A stretch of DNA of 27,040 nt from Flavobacteriales bacterium UBA7612 (GCA_002484335.1 DLJQ01000008.1:118653-145692), one strand, 5' to 3'. Counted from the stretch's first letter, positions 1-9,616 are shown. Translations and numbers: made by a program. Notes: generated from the sequence alone by a model not told the origin.

Positions 1-14
1 TTTTATTTATTTTC

Positions 15-2519
15 TTATTTTTTGATAATTTTTTTAGAAATTATATTGTTATTTGTTTCGATTTGTAAAATGTAAATGCCTGAATTAAGATTTTTGACAT
101 CTATAGAAAGACTATTTTCTATGGTTTTAACTATTCTTCCATCTATACTCAAGATTCTAATTTTTCTAATAATCGAATTTTCAGAAACTTTTATATTTAC
201 TTTATCTGTAACAGGATTTGGATAAATACTAACTTCAGTATTATTTAATAAATTTTCTTTTGATGTTAATGTTGTTTCTTCGTCGAAAGTAGATTTTATG
301 TAATAAAGATTAGTTGTATCACCTTTTGTAATTTTATGTTCTCCATCTGCAATATCAGAAATAACTACAATTCCATTTTTGGCTGTATAATTAACTCCAT
401 TAAACTTAATTTTTCCATTGAAAGTAGTGTCAAAAACCAATGTTAATTCGGATTTCTTTTTAGTAGTATAACTAATTGTAGTAGCAGATTCTATTTTCAA
501 TCTTTTTGAGAAAGTTAATTCATCATATGTAGCATTGCCATCTGTAGAGTTAATGTTTGCAGAACCAGAGAATGTATAGAATTTACTTGTTATTCCATTT
601 GTTGTAAAATTATGGATTTCTGAATTATTTATAGTCGATTCATCTTCTATTGTAATAGAACCTGTTGCATGTACAGGGGTACCACTACCAATTGTTTTAA
701 GAGAAAAATTTACATCTGCTGTTGGTGTCCCAGAAATCACAATAGTTTTTGTATTATTATTTTTTTGATAAACTATACCATTTTCAGGTAAGCCAATAAC
801 TTCTATATCTGTTGCTGTTCCGTCCCAAGTAAACTCTATAGGCTGTATAGAAGTGTTTATTAACACTGTTTGCTCATTGTTGCTAGGAATATTTAAAATA
901 TCGGTACTCGCAGGAGAAGATTCAATTCCTTGTATTGATACTAATGAAGATTTATAATTTTTAAGTAAATTCATTAATGTCTGGTTTATGCTAGAAGATT
1001 GATCATCAACGGAATTGTCAAAAGTAAATTTTATATCACCGCCTTCTACTCGTCCAGCATATTTCATTACATTTTCTTTAGCTAAATCAGGATTTTCTAC
1101 AATTAAATTTTTTACATAAAAAGAAGGATTTGTATCAAAGTTATTGTATGTTGAATTACCTTTTAATGCTTTAATATTATCATTTATAATCTCATTTCTA
1201 TTTTTAACTTCGTAAGCATCGAATTGAATAGCATTAGAAACACTATTGTATGGTAAATAAGAAAATGCACCTTCAATGTAATTATTATAGGCTTTTATAA
1301 TTCCACCATCTTCATTTGAAAATGTACCTGTAGAATTGGATGCAATATCACTACCTTGTTTAGAAATAAGCATAGGATATCTTGTATTTCTGAAATAGTT
1401 TCCTTCTGAAAAAATAGAGGATGACATGGTAGAGCCAATTCCATATTTAGATACTCCGTCATAGTAGTTGTTATAAACATGAGTAGTATATGTTCTTACT
1501 CTTGGATGTCTTGAATCTGAATGATCGAACCAATTATGATGATATGTAGCATATGCACCTACAGTATTTCCTTCGCTAAGTCCTAATAAACTGGCTTTAC
1601 CGCTATCCCAGAAATGATTATATGAAAAAGTAATATATCCTGATTTTTTAGCGTCCAAAGCTCCGTCTCCTTTTGCTTGGTCAGCATCTTTTCCTGGGTA
1701 ACCGTAAAATAAATCATTATTATGTACCCATATATAATCATTTTTTTGTTGCAGACTTATATTATCCCCTTCAGCAGCATCAGTTAACATAAAACCTAAA
1801 TTTCTAATTTCTATGTTAGAAGCGTTTTTTATTCTTATACCCCAACCATTTGCAACAGCATCAGATCCAACGCCTTCAAATGTAATATAACTTGAACTGT
1901 TGTTGTTATTTTCTATAACTAAATCTCCATTCAGCATATAAGATAGGTCAGTTATATTTCCTATTAATCTTACTACTAATGGACGTGTATCTTTTCCTTT
2001 TTTAAATCCATCTAAAATACTTTGTAACCCTATACATGGATTATTATTTGCTCCAGTTACGTTAAGACTAATTGTATTTTTATTATCTTCTGATATATAA
2101 ATTACTATAGCATCTTTTTTTAGTGTTCCGTCTAAGTTATATGCACCAGGAATCTTATTATTACTATGAGCAAAACCATCTCTTTTATGTGGTAAAACAG
2201 TGATATTATTTATAGAACTTTCTTCTTTTTCGACACCGTTTACAACAGGTACAACTCTAAAATTATAATTACCAGCAGATAAACCAATAACATCTGCTCT
2301 AAAATATGTTCCATAATTACGGATTAATTGTGTGTCAATTTTTTTGTTTGTTATACCATTTCCTGTGTAGTATACATTATAACTGTCTACATTTTCTGTA
2401 GGTGTATTCCATTTTATATAAGCACTTTCTAACCAACCAGAAGATTCTGTTATTGTAGCCTTTTGTGCAGATAAAATACTTGAAATTAATCCCAAGCTAA
2501 TAAGTAATTGTTTTTTCAT
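15..2519 (-). CDS. Secreted pectate lyase (PL1 type) with FN3-like and T9SS sorting domains
   Basis: Cleaves polygalacturonate by beta-elimination outside the cell. I start it at the ATG at 2519 (834 residues) because MKKQLLISLGLISSILSA is a good signal peptide; an upstream ATG at 2537 would add MLNYYF before it and spoil the pattern. Order: signal peptide 1-18; fibronectin III-like domain about 20-110; right-handed beta-helix lyase about 115-445, with the Ca-site segment GDGALDAKKSG near 286 and the PL1 signature RHPRVR (RxPxxR, catalytic Arg) near 337; a beta-rich linker; a second beta domain about 630-750; and a type A T9SS sorting domain from about 762 with YPNPV and a basic end. T9SS cargo is exported by Sec and then passed across the outer membrane. 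It is transcribed away from the phosphoesterase gene. A pectin role is inferred from family motifs; the exact substrate is not shown. Confidence 0.9.
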   Translation of the reverse strand: MKKQLLISLGLISSILSAQKATITESSGWLESAYIKWNTPTENVDSYNVYYTGNGITNKKIDTQLIRNYGTYFRADVIGLSAGNYNFRVVPVVNGVEKEESSINNITVLPHKRDGFAHSNNKIPGAYNLDGTLKKDAIVIYISEDNKNTISLNVTGANNNPCIGLQSILDGFKKGKDTRPLVVRLIGNITDLSYMLNGDLVIENNNNSSSYITFEGVGSDAVANGWGIRIKNASNIEIRNLGFMLTDAAEGDNISLQQKNDYIWVHNNDLFYGYPGKDADQAKGDGALDAKKSGYITFSYNHFWDSGKASLLGLSEGNTVGAYATYHHNWFDHSDSRHPRVRTYTTHVYNNYYDGVSKYGIGSTMSSSIFSEGNYFRNTRYPMLISKQGSDIASNSTGTFSNEDGGIIKAYNNYIEGAFSYLPYNSVSNAIQFDAYEVKNRNEIINDNIKALKGNSTYNNFDTNPSFYVKNLIVENPDLAKENVMKYAGRVEGGDIKFTFDNSVDDQSSSINQTLMNLLKNYKSSLVSIQGIESSPASTDILNIPSNNEQTVLINTSIQPIEFTWDGTATDIEVIGLPENGIVYQKNNNTKTIVISGTPTADVNFSLKTIGSGTPVHATGSITIEDESTINNSEIHNFTTNGITSKFYTFSGSANINSTDGNATYDELTFSKRLKIESATTISYTTKKKSELTLVFDTTFNGKIKFNGVNYTAKNGIVVISDIADGEHKITKGDTTNLYYIKSTFDEETTLTSKENLLNNTEVSIYPNPVTDKVNIKVSENSIIRKIRILSIDGRIVKTIENSLSIDVKNLNSGIYILQIETNNNIISKKIIKK

Positions 2520-2543
2520 AAAATAATAATTTAACATAATGTA

Positions 2544-2562
2544 ATCGATTGCTTTAATCGAT
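2544..2562. repeat. Short inverted repeat upstream of the pectate lyase gene
   Basis: ATCGATT and AATCGAT face each other around a 5-base centre (GCTTT), 25 bases before the lyase start codon. It could be an operator for a dimeric regulator or a small leader hairpin. In DNA this AT-rich a 7-base match is not strong evidence. Confidence 0.3.
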
Positions 2563-2775
2563 GTTTTTAATTAGTGTATTATAAACAATATTAAAAATAC
2601 ATTTACTCTTTATTATTATTGATTTGTAAAATAAATTATTGTATATTAGTGTTTTGAAAATATTTTATATTTTTTATTTAATATTGTCATATATACGTTT
2701 TATTATTAATATTTTATTGTTGAATTTTAATTTATTAATTGACCTTTATTTAAGAATGAAAGTATTTATCAATAA

Positions 2776-2807
2776 AAATGGCTTGAACATAATTGTTCAA
2801 GCCATTT
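2776..2807. terminator. Orphan terminator-like hairpin between divergent genes
   Basis: A perfect 14-base stem (AAATGGCTTGAACA with TGTTCAAGCCATTT) closes a 4-base loop. On the plus strand it is followed by GATTTTT, on the minus strand by TTTTTATTG, so it could terminate in either direction. It lies in the 412-base gap between the divergent lyase (start 2519) and phosphoesterase (start 2932), where no gene ends. The rest of this gap (2563-2775 and 2808-2931) is very AT-rich with no convincing coding sequence. Confidence 0.65.
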
Positions 2808-2931
2808 GATTTTTAAATTAATTATAATGTTGTAACATTTACAGTTATTTAACTTTTAATTATTGTTGTGGTAATATTATTTTTTTTCAAAATATTCAAT
2901 TTTGTGACCTACAAAATAAACAAATATACAC

Positions 2932-4491
2932 ATGAGAAAAACAATTTTATCACTTGTATTCCTAGTAGGGATATGTACATCTACATCTACATTGGCTCAA
3001 CAATTAGCAAAAGGAGTTGTTTATGAAGATGTAAACAAAAATAATAAGTTAGACAGCAAAGATAAGCGTCTTCCTAATGTACAAGTTAGTAACGGAAAAG
3101 AAGTTGTAATAACAAATCAAAAAGGGGAGTATCAGATTCAAGTAGATAATGAAACAATTTTATTTGTTATAAAACCAAGAAATTATAAAGTTCCAATTAA
3201 CGAATACAATCAGCCTCAATTTTATTATATACATAAACCAGAAGGTTCTCCTAAATTAGAATACCCAGGATCTGAACCAACGGGTCAATTACCTAAAAGT
3301 ATCGATTTTGCATTATTATCATCACCAGAAAATGATAAATTTTCAGCATTAATTTTTGGAGATCCTCAGGCATATACAGAAGAAGAAATGCAATATTTTT
3401 CTAAAGGAATTGTAGATGAAGTAAAAGGAATAAAAGGAATGGAATTTGGACTTTCTTTAGGAGATTTAGTAGGAAATGATTTAAGTTTGCATCCATCATA
3501 TATCAAAACAATAGCAAAAGTTGGTTTACCGTGGTATAATCTAATAGGTAATCATGATATGAATTTTGATGTAAAAGATGATAAATATTCAGACGAAACA
3601 TTCGAAAAGAATTTTGGACCAAGTAATTATTCTTATAATGTAGGAAATACCCATTTTATAATTTTAGATGATATTTTATATCCAGATCCTAGAGGAGGTA
3701 AAAGTTATTGGGGAGGTTTTCGTCCAGATCAATTAGAGTTTATAAAAAATGATTTAAAATATGTTCCTAAGGATAAACTAATAGTTCTTGCGTTTCATAT
3801 ACCGCTTAGAGATATTAGAACAGAAGATAAAAAAGAATTATTTAATTTGTTAAAAGATTTTCCTAATACTTTGTCTATGTCTGCTCATACACATTTTCAA
3901 GAACAAATTTTTTATAAAGATGAACAAGATTGGAAACAGGAGAAACCTCATCATGAGTATAATGTAGGAACTACTTCTGGTGATTGGTATTCAGGGCCCA
4001 AAGATGTAAATGGAATCCCAACTTCTACAATGAGAGATGGAACACCTAAAGGTTATGCATTTTTACATATAGATGGTAACCAATATAAATTTGATTATAA
4101 AGTAGCAAAATCTCCTAAAGAGCGTCAAATAGATTTATACCACACGAAAAAAGTAGAAGAAGGAGTAAAAAATAGAGCTTTTTTATATGCAAACTTTTTC
4201 ATGGGACACAAAGATGATAAAGTAGAATATCGTGTAGATAATGGGGCTTGGAAAGCCATGAAATGGGAAGAAACTATAGATTATAATTACATAGAAACTA
4301 TTATAAAAATAGACAATGCAGAAATTACATCAATAGGTAAGCGTCCATCTATTCCAGAGGTTTCAAAACATATATGGTCAGTTCGTTTACCAAATAAATT
4401 AAAAGTAGGTATCCATCAGATTGAAGTTCGTGCAACAGATTTATATGGTAATGTATTTACAGAGAAATCTTCTTTTGAAGTAATAAAATAA
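2932..4491 (+). CDS. Secreted calcineurin-like metallophosphoesterase with N- and C-terminal accessory domains
   Basis: A 519-residue exported phosphohydrolase. Residues 1-22 form a signal peptide (ending TSTLAQ), followed by a beta-sandwich N-terminal domain to about 130 with a DVNKNNKLDSKDKRLP loop typical of SdrD-B-like/carboxypeptidase-regulatory folds. The catalytic domain shows the metal-binding motifs in order: GDPQ (143-146), GDLVGND (177-183), GNHD (206-209), a histidine in FHIP near 288 and AHTH near 318. A C-terminal beta domain (about 370-519) matches the three-part MetallophosN/Metallophos/MetallophosC organisation common in Bacteroidota. The dinuclear metal site is expected to hydrolyse a phosphomonoester or diester; the substrate cannot be read from sequence. 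There is no lipobox, so it is probably periplasmic or released. It ends at a strong terminator before susC, so co-transcription with susCD is not required. Confidence 0.88.
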   Translation: MRKTILSLVFLVGICTSTSTLAQQLAKGVVYEDVNKNNKLDSKDKRLPNVQVSNGKEVVITNQKGEYQIQVDNETILFVIKPRNYKVPINEYNQPQFYYIHKPEGSPKLEYPGSEPTGQLPKSIDFALLSSPENDKFSALIFGDPQAYTEEEMQYFSKGIVDEVKGIKGMEFGLSLGDLVGNDLSLHPSYIKTIAKVGLPWYNLIGNHDMNFDVKDDKYSDETFEKNFGPSNYSYNVGNTHFIILDDILYPDPRGGKSYWGGFRPDQLEFIKNDLKYVPKDKLIVLAFHIPLRDIRTEDKKELFNLLKDFPNTLSMSAHTHFQEQIFYKDEQDWKQEKPHHEYNVGTTSGDWYSGPKDVNGIPTSTMRDGTPKGYAFLHIDGNQYKFDYKVAKSPKERQIDLYHTKKVEEGVKNRAFLYANFFMGHKDDKVEYRVDNGAWKAMKWEETIDYNYIETIIKIDNAEITSIGKRPSIPEVSKHIWSVRLPNKLKVGIHQIEVRATDLYGNVFTEKSSFEVIK

Positions 4492-4513
4492 AAGTGATTT
4501 TTTTTAAAAACAC

Positions 4514-4553
4514 AAAAAAACTGTTTTTCATTTGTATGTTAAGCAGTTTTTTT
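4514..4553 (+). terminator. Terminator of the metallophosphoesterase gene
   Basis: AAAAAAACTG pairs with CAGTTTTTTT around a 20-base loop, 22 bases after the stop codon; the right arm is itself the U-tract. Confidence 0.7.
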
Positions 4554-4587
4554 ATTCTAAGTCTCTGTATGATTTATAACAATTATT

Positions 4588-4711
4588 ATTTGGGCAAAAC
4601 CTTCGGTACACGCTTTTTCGTTCCCAATCTTTTTTTTATTGGTTATTGAACGAATTTCGAAATGCAATGACCAATCAAAAAAAGGATTTCCACTTCAATC
4701 GTTTTTGCAGT
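4588..4711 (+). repeat. Interspersed structured repeat, copy A (long arm)
   Basis: Shares its ends with copy B at 14042: both open with ATTTGGGCAAA, continue with ACACGCTTT and CAATC, and close with GGATTTCCA, then CAATCGTTTTTGCAGT. GCAAAAC near the left end can pair with GTTTTTGC at the right end (outer stem). Inside, 4626-4648 pairs with 4665-4688 over about 23 positions with a few G-U or mismatched pairs, giving one long arm. It follows the phosphoesterase terminator in the gap before susC. The rest of that 408-base gap is AT-rich with no gene. I recall similar elements between genes in other flavobacteria with a GGGCGT...ACGC outer stem, but I cannot name the family with certainty. Confidence 0.75.
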
Positions 4712-4851
4712 TTTATCAATGTTGTTTTTTATAAGGAAAAAATATTTAATAATCTTTTCGGATTTAATATTTAATATAAAAATTACCTTTTAGTAATATT
4801 TACTTTAATATACCTTAATGATTAGTTTAAATGCTTTGAACTTATAACTTT

Positions 4852-4859
4852 TAGTTTTG
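4852..4859 (+). promoter_or_regulatory. Candidate -7 element of the susCD promoter
   Basis: TAGTTTTG fits the Bacteroidota -7 consensus TAnnTTTG exactly and lies 40 bases before the susC start. A TTG at 4836 is too close (13 bases) to be a standard -33 box, so the upstream half is unsupported. Confidence 0.5.
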
Positions 4860-4899
4860 TTAAAATTTTTAACACAGACAAAATTTAAACAAAATTACT

Positions 4900-7800
4900 A
4901 TGAAACGATTAAAATTACCACTTATGTTAATAAGTGGATTTTTAAGTTTTTACACACAAGCTCACACTTATTTGAGCAAAGAAGAATTAAAATTTATTAA
5001 TTTATCCAAAAAGGAAGAAGGACCGATAAAAGGACAGATTATTGACCAAAATGGATTAGGAGTTGCCGATGTAGAAATTGTAATAAAAGGAACGTCTATA
5101 AAGACATTTACAGATGGCGATGGTTATTTTGAATTTTTACCTTTTCCATTAAAGAATCCAATACTAGTTGTTAATTCTTCAAGGCATAAATCTTTAGAAG
5201 TTGTACCTAAAGATTTCAATAATGTAAAAATCACACTACAAGAAGAAACAAATCAGTTAAATGAAGTAGTTGTTACAGCATTAGGAATCAAAAGAGAGCA
5301 AAAAAAATTAGGTTTTGCTCAGCAAAATATAAATGCGGAAGATTTAGCAACAGCAGAAGCGAACAACTGGTCTTCTGGGTTAAAAGGAAAAGTATCAGGT
5401 CTTAATATTATTTCGGGAGGAAACGGACCAATAAACTCTCAGCAAATAATTTTAAGAGGAGCAAATTCTTTAGATCCTTCAAAAAATTATGCTTTAATTG
5501 TCATAGATGGTGTTCCAATGAATACCGAGATGACTTCTTCTGGAAACGATACAGCTTATATGGGAGATGACTCTCCTATAGATTTTGGTAATGCAATTTC
5601 GGATATTAACCAAGCAGACATAGAAAGTGTCACTGTTCTTAAAGGACCATCAGCAGCAGCACTTTACGGAAATAAAGCAGCAAATGGAGCATTAATTATT
5701 ACAACAAAATCCGGTAAAAAAGGTAAAAAATTAGGCTTAGAATATAAATCTACTGTTGCAATTGATGTAATTAATAATTGGCCAGATTTTCAGTACGAAT
5801 ATGGACAAGGAGCAGGGAAAAGTTTTGATAAAAATGGAAACCCATATTATTCTTATCAAAAATCTGCCGATGGTCCAAATACAGGAAGTACATCATCAGC
5901 TTTTGGACCAAAATTCGATGGTCAAATGTTTTATCAATACGATCCAAATACAGAAAAACAAGGAGCAGAAAGAACACTTTGGAGACCATATAAAGATAAT
6001 AGAAAAGGTTTTTGGCAAACAGGTTTTACTTTTAGTAATGCAGTTACACTTTCTGGAGGTAGTGATAAAGGAAGTATAAGAGCTTCTTTAGGACATCAAA
6101 AAAATAGTTGGATTATGCCAAATACAGGCTATGAAAACTACACAGCTTCTATTAATGGAACTTATGAGGTAAGCGATCGTATTAAAGTTTCATCAGTTTT
6201 AAATTATACTAGAAAAACAAGTGATAATTTACCTGGAACAGGTTATAATAATGGTTCGATAGCTTATTTTATGATTTTTCAAAATCCTAATGTAGATTTA
6301 AATTGGTACAAACCTATTTGGCAAAAAGGATATGATGGAGTTAAAATGCTTCGTCCTTTTAGTTCATATATGGATAATCCATATGCTATAGCCTATGAAG
6401 CTGTAAATCCAATGACTAGTAATCAAATAGTAGGTAATGTTAAAGTTGATTTTAAACTGACAGATAAATTAAGTTTAATGTTAAGACCTGCTATAAACAC
6501 TTATTCACAATTAAGGGAACAAAAACGCCCTTTTGATATGAATCGTACTAGAAATGGTTATTATAAAAGACAAGATGTTACAAAAACAGAAACAAATTTA
6601 GATTTCTTATTAACATATAATGATAAATGGGGAGATATTTCATTTACAGCAAATGTTGGAGGAAATAGAAAAAATTATGAGTATAGAAATCTTACAGCAT
6701 GGGTGGATGGTTTAGCATCTCCAGGAGTTTATAAATTAGCCAATGGTTTAACTTCTCCCTTCGCTCGTACTTATGATTCAAATTTAAAAGAAAATTCGTT
6801 ATACGGAATGGCTTCTTTTGGATGGAAGGATATGATTTTTGTGGATATTACAAGTCGTAACGATTGGAATTCTTCTGTAGCTTTAAACTATAGTTCATTT
6901 TTTTATCCTTCAGTTTCATCAAGTTTTATCTTATCTGATTTATTTAAAATAAAAGGACCAGTAAATTATTTAAAATATCGTTTATCGTTTGCAAAAGTAG
7001 GAAATGGAGGTACTCCTGGGAAAACAAATAGATATTATAGTCAAAGCGATTTCTCAGGATCTGCAACATTACCATCAACACTTTATAATCCTAATTTAAA
7101 ACCAGAATCTACAGAGTCTTGGGAAACAGGTATTGAAGCATTGTTATTTAAGAAAAGGTTAAGTTTAGACTTAACTGTTTATCAACAAAATACCAAAAAT
7201 CAAATATTCGATCTTCCAAATGATATTTCTACTGGATATTCTTATAGAGTAGTTAATGGGGGAGAAGTTGAAAATAGAGGAATAGAAATAGGAGCATCAT
7301 ATTCACCTATAAAAAGAAAGGGTTTTGAATGGAAATTATCAGGAACTTTTACCAAGAATGAGAATAAGGTAAAATCTTTAGTAGATGGAATTGAAGATGA
7401 TCAAATGATTATTGGTACAGCAGGAACTGTTTATCAAATATCTAAAGTTGGAGGTTCGTTAACAGCTTTATATGGTGAAAAATTCCAAAGAAATGAAGAA
7501 GGTAAAATTATTTATGATGCAAAATCAGGTGTTCCAATAAAAACAGGAAAATTAGAATATGTAGGTGATGCAAATCCAAAATGGAGAGCAGGTTTTACAA
7601 GTATGATAAAGTACAATTCTTTCCGTTTCAGTTTTACTTTAGATGGTCAATATGGTGGTATGATATATTCTCAAACTTATCATAAAATGATGGAACAAGG
7701 AAAATTAGCAGATTCTTTACCAGGAAGAGAAGATGGTTATATTATAGGAGATGGAGTTGTAAAAAATGCAGATGGTTCATATTCGCCTAATACAACAAAA

Positions 7801-8112
7801 GTAGATGTAGCAACTTATTATGGAGAATATAATAGACGTGCTAATGTTGAGGCTAATTCATTTAAGGCATCTTATATAAAATTAAGAGATGTAAGTTTTA
7901 CATTTGATTTTCCTAAAAAAATATTAAATAAAACAGGTTTGGAAGCTTTATCATTGACAGCTTATGGACGTGACTTATTTATTATTAGTGATTTTCCAAT
8001 GTACGATCCAGAAACAGCAGCATTAAATGGAAATACTTATGTACCAGGTGTAGAAATGGGACAGATGCCGTCTACTGCAACTTATGGTCTTTCATTAAAA
8101 GCTTCTTTATAA
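4900..8112 (+). CDS. SusC/RagA-family TonB-linked outer membrane receptor
   Basis: The 1070-residue outer-membrane transporter half of a SusCD complex; it imports a ligand captured by the SusD partner, powered by TonB-ExbBD. After a signal peptide (1-21, ending YTQA) comes a roughly 20-residue spacer, then a carboxypeptidase-regulatory-like domain (about 42-115), the SusC hallmark. NEVVVTALGIKREQKKLGFA (121-140) leads into the plug domain, which ends in the family signature around 240-271 (ADIESVTVLKGPSAAALYG, then NGALIITTKSG). The remainder is a 22-strand-type beta-barrel finishing in TYGLSLKASL. The length is normal for the family. The susD gene follows after 23 bases, so the two form an operon. 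No FecI/FecR-type sigma and anti-sigma pair or hybrid two-component regulator is adjacent. The substrate is unknown. Confidence 0.93.
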   Translation: MKRLKLPLMLISGFLSFYTQAHTYLSKEELKFINLSKKEEGPIKGQIIDQNGLGVADVEIVIKGTSIKTFTDGDGYFEFLPFPLKNPILVVNSSRHKSLEVVPKDFNNVKITLQEETNQLNEVVVTALGIKREQKKLGFAQQNINAEDLATAEANNWSSGLKGKVSGLNIISGGNGPINSQQIILRGANSLDPSKNYALIVIDGVPMNTEMTSSGNDTAYMGDDSPIDFGNAISDINQADIESVTVLKGPSAAALYGNKAANGALIITTKSGKKGKKLGLEYKSTVAIDVINNWPDFQYEYGQGAGKSFDKNGNPYYSYQKSADGPNTGSTSSAFGPKFDGQMFYQYDPNTEKQGAERTLWRPYKDNRKGFWQTGFTFSNAVTLSGGSDKGSIRASLGHQKNSWIMPNTGYENYTASINGTYEVSDRIKVSSVLNYTRKTSDNLPGTGYNNGSIAYFMIFQNPNVDLNWYKPIWQKGYDGVKMLRPFSSYMDNPYAIAYEAVNPMTSNQIVGNVKVDFKLTDKLSLMLRPAINTYSQLREQKRPFDMNRTRNGYYKRQDVTKTETNLDFLLTYNDKWGDISFTANVGGNRKNYEYRNLTAWVDGLASPGVYKLANGLTSPFARTYDSNLKENSLYGMASFGWKDMIFVDITSRNDWNSSVALNYSSFFYPSVSSSFILSDLFKIKGPVNYLKYRLSFAKVGNGGTPGKTNRYYSQSDFSGSATLPSTLYNPNLKPESTESWETGIEALLFKKRLSLDLTVYQQNTKNQIFDLPNDISTGYSYRVVNGGEVENRGIEIGASYSPIKRKGFEWKLSGTFTKNENKVKSLVDGIEDDQMIIGTAGTVYQISKVGGSLTALYGEKFQRNEEGKIIYDAKSGVPIKTGKLEYVGDANPKWRAGFTSMIKYNSFRFSFTLDGQYGGMIYSQTYHKMMEQGKLADSLPGREDGYIIGDGVVKNADGSYSPNTTKVDVATYYGEYNRRANVEANSFKASYIKLRDVSFTFDFPKKILNKTGLEALSLTAYGRDLFIISDFPMYDPETAALNGNTYVPGVEMGQMPSTATYGLSLKASL

Positions 8113-8135
8113 TATATAATATTTAATTTTTAGAG

Positions 8136-9596
8136 ATGAAAAAAATTACATTCAAAATACTATTTACATTTTCAATAATTTCATTAGTTTCTTCATGTAC
8201 AAATGATTTTGAGGAAGCAAATAAAAACCCTAATTTAATTACAGAAATAAATTCAGGTTCTGTTCTAAATCCAGTAATATATGATCTTGCAGACTATAAT
8301 GTTTCAAAAAATTATGATATTACTGCTCAGTTAATGCAGGTACATATCCCTTATCCTAGTAATACATTAGGAGTTCATAGATATAATATTACAACAGGAA
8401 CAGGTAATTCTACATGGAATAATGCATACAGGAGTTTAGTTAACCTTAATGAAATGTTACGTGTTTCTATACAGGCTAGTGATGTAAATTATGAAGCAAT
8501 TGCTTTAACTTTAAGAGCTTTAGTTATGTCAAATTTAACAGATATGTTTGGAGATGTACCTTTTTCAGAAGCTGCAAGATCTGAAGATGGAATTACAAAA
8601 CCAAAATTTGATAAACAAGAGGATATATACATTCAATTGTTAGCAGATTTAGAGAAAGCGAATTCACTTTATGTCTCTACATTAAATTTAAAGTATGGAA
8701 AAGATATTCTTTATCCAACAACAGATTCTAAAAATGCTAATCTTAATGTAGATAATTGGAAAAAATTTACAAATTCTCTTAAGATGAGAATCTTATTAAG
8801 AATTTCTAATCGTAATACAAATGCTTTTTCAGAAATTAAAAAAATTATTGATAATCCTAAGATTTATCCCATTTTTACAAGTGATACAGAATCTGCGGTT
8901 CTGCAATTATCTGGTTTAGCACCATATCTATCACCTTGGCCACGAGCTCAAGATTATAGAGATAGTCGTTCATTTACTACTTTTTTTATTGATAAAATGG
9001 TAGAGACAAATGATCCTCGTTTACCTGTATTAGTCAATAAAGCTACAGATGAAAAAGGAAATTCTATTGGGTATAAAGGAGTTCCAGCTGCTTATGATGG
9101 AAATGATTCTGATTTTAATTATAATGTTTCCTCTCCAAGTTTAACAACAGTAACAGCTCCAATGAAAATACCATTTATGACTTATGCTGAGGTTGAATTT
9201 ATAAAAGCAGAAATGGCACAAAGAGGTTTTGGAGGAGATGCAAAAACACATTATAATAATGCAGTAAAATCAGCAATTTCTTTTTGGACAGGAATTGCTC
9301 CTGAATCTCAATTTTTGGAGCAAGACAAAATAAAATATGATGGGACTTTAGAGAGAATAATAGATCAAAAATATTTTGCTTTATTTTTTACAGATTATCA
9401 ACAGTGGTATGAATATAGAAGAACAGGTTTTCCAAAGTTACCTAAAACATCATCCATGTTAAATGATGGTAAATTACCTCGTAGATTACTATATCCTGCT
9501 GCGGTAGGTAATTATAATTCAGAAGGTTATCAGCAGGCTATACAACAAATGGGAGCAGATGACATTAATACACGTGTTTGGTGGGATATAAACTAA
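8136..9596 (+). CDS. SusD/RagB-family nutrient-binding outer membrane lipoprotein
   Basis: A 486-residue surface lipoprotein that acts as the lid and ligand-binding subunit over the SusC barrel. The N-terminus is a type II signal peptide with lipobox LVSSC, making Cys21 the lipidated residue. NDFEEANKNPN right after the anchor, the helical TPR-like body, and the C-terminal run ending in INTRVWWDIN are characteristic of the SusD-like_2 branch rather than of classical starch SusD. It follows susC by 23 bases and ends at a bidirectional terminator. Its ligand cannot be assigned from sequence. The neighbouring pectate lyase and phosphoesterase suggest polysaccharide or organic phosphate, but that is context only. 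Confidence 0.93.
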   Translation: MKKITFKILFTFSIISLVSSCTNDFEEANKNPNLITEINSGSVLNPVIYDLADYNVSKNYDITAQLMQVHIPYPSNTLGVHRYNITTGTGNSTWNNAYRSLVNLNEMLRVSIQASDVNYEAIALTLRALVMSNLTDMFGDVPFSEAARSEDGITKPKFDKQEDIYIQLLADLEKANSLYVSTLNLKYGKDILYPTTDSKNANLNVDNWKKFTNSLKMRILLRISNRNTNAFSEIKKIIDNPKIYPIFTSDTESAVLQLSGLAPYLSPWPRAQDYRDSRSFTTFFIDKMVETNDPRLPVLVNKATDEKGNSIGYKGVPAAYDGNDSDFNYNVSSPSLTTVTAPMKIPFMTYAEVEFIKAEMAQRGFGGDAKTHYNNAVKSAISFWTGIAPESQFLEQDKIKYDGTLERIIDQKYFALFFTDYQQWYEYRRTGFPKLPKTSSMLNDGKLPRRLLYPAAVGNYNSEGYQQAIQQMGADDINTRVWWDIN

Positions 9597-9616
9597 ATAG
9601 TGTATCGTATAAAAAC

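Noticed and set aside
5801..6079. A 92-codon open frame on the plus strand inside the SusC gene
   Set aside because: Out-of-frame shadow of a well-supported SusC protein; Lys/Gln-rich low-quality translation with no family resemblance.
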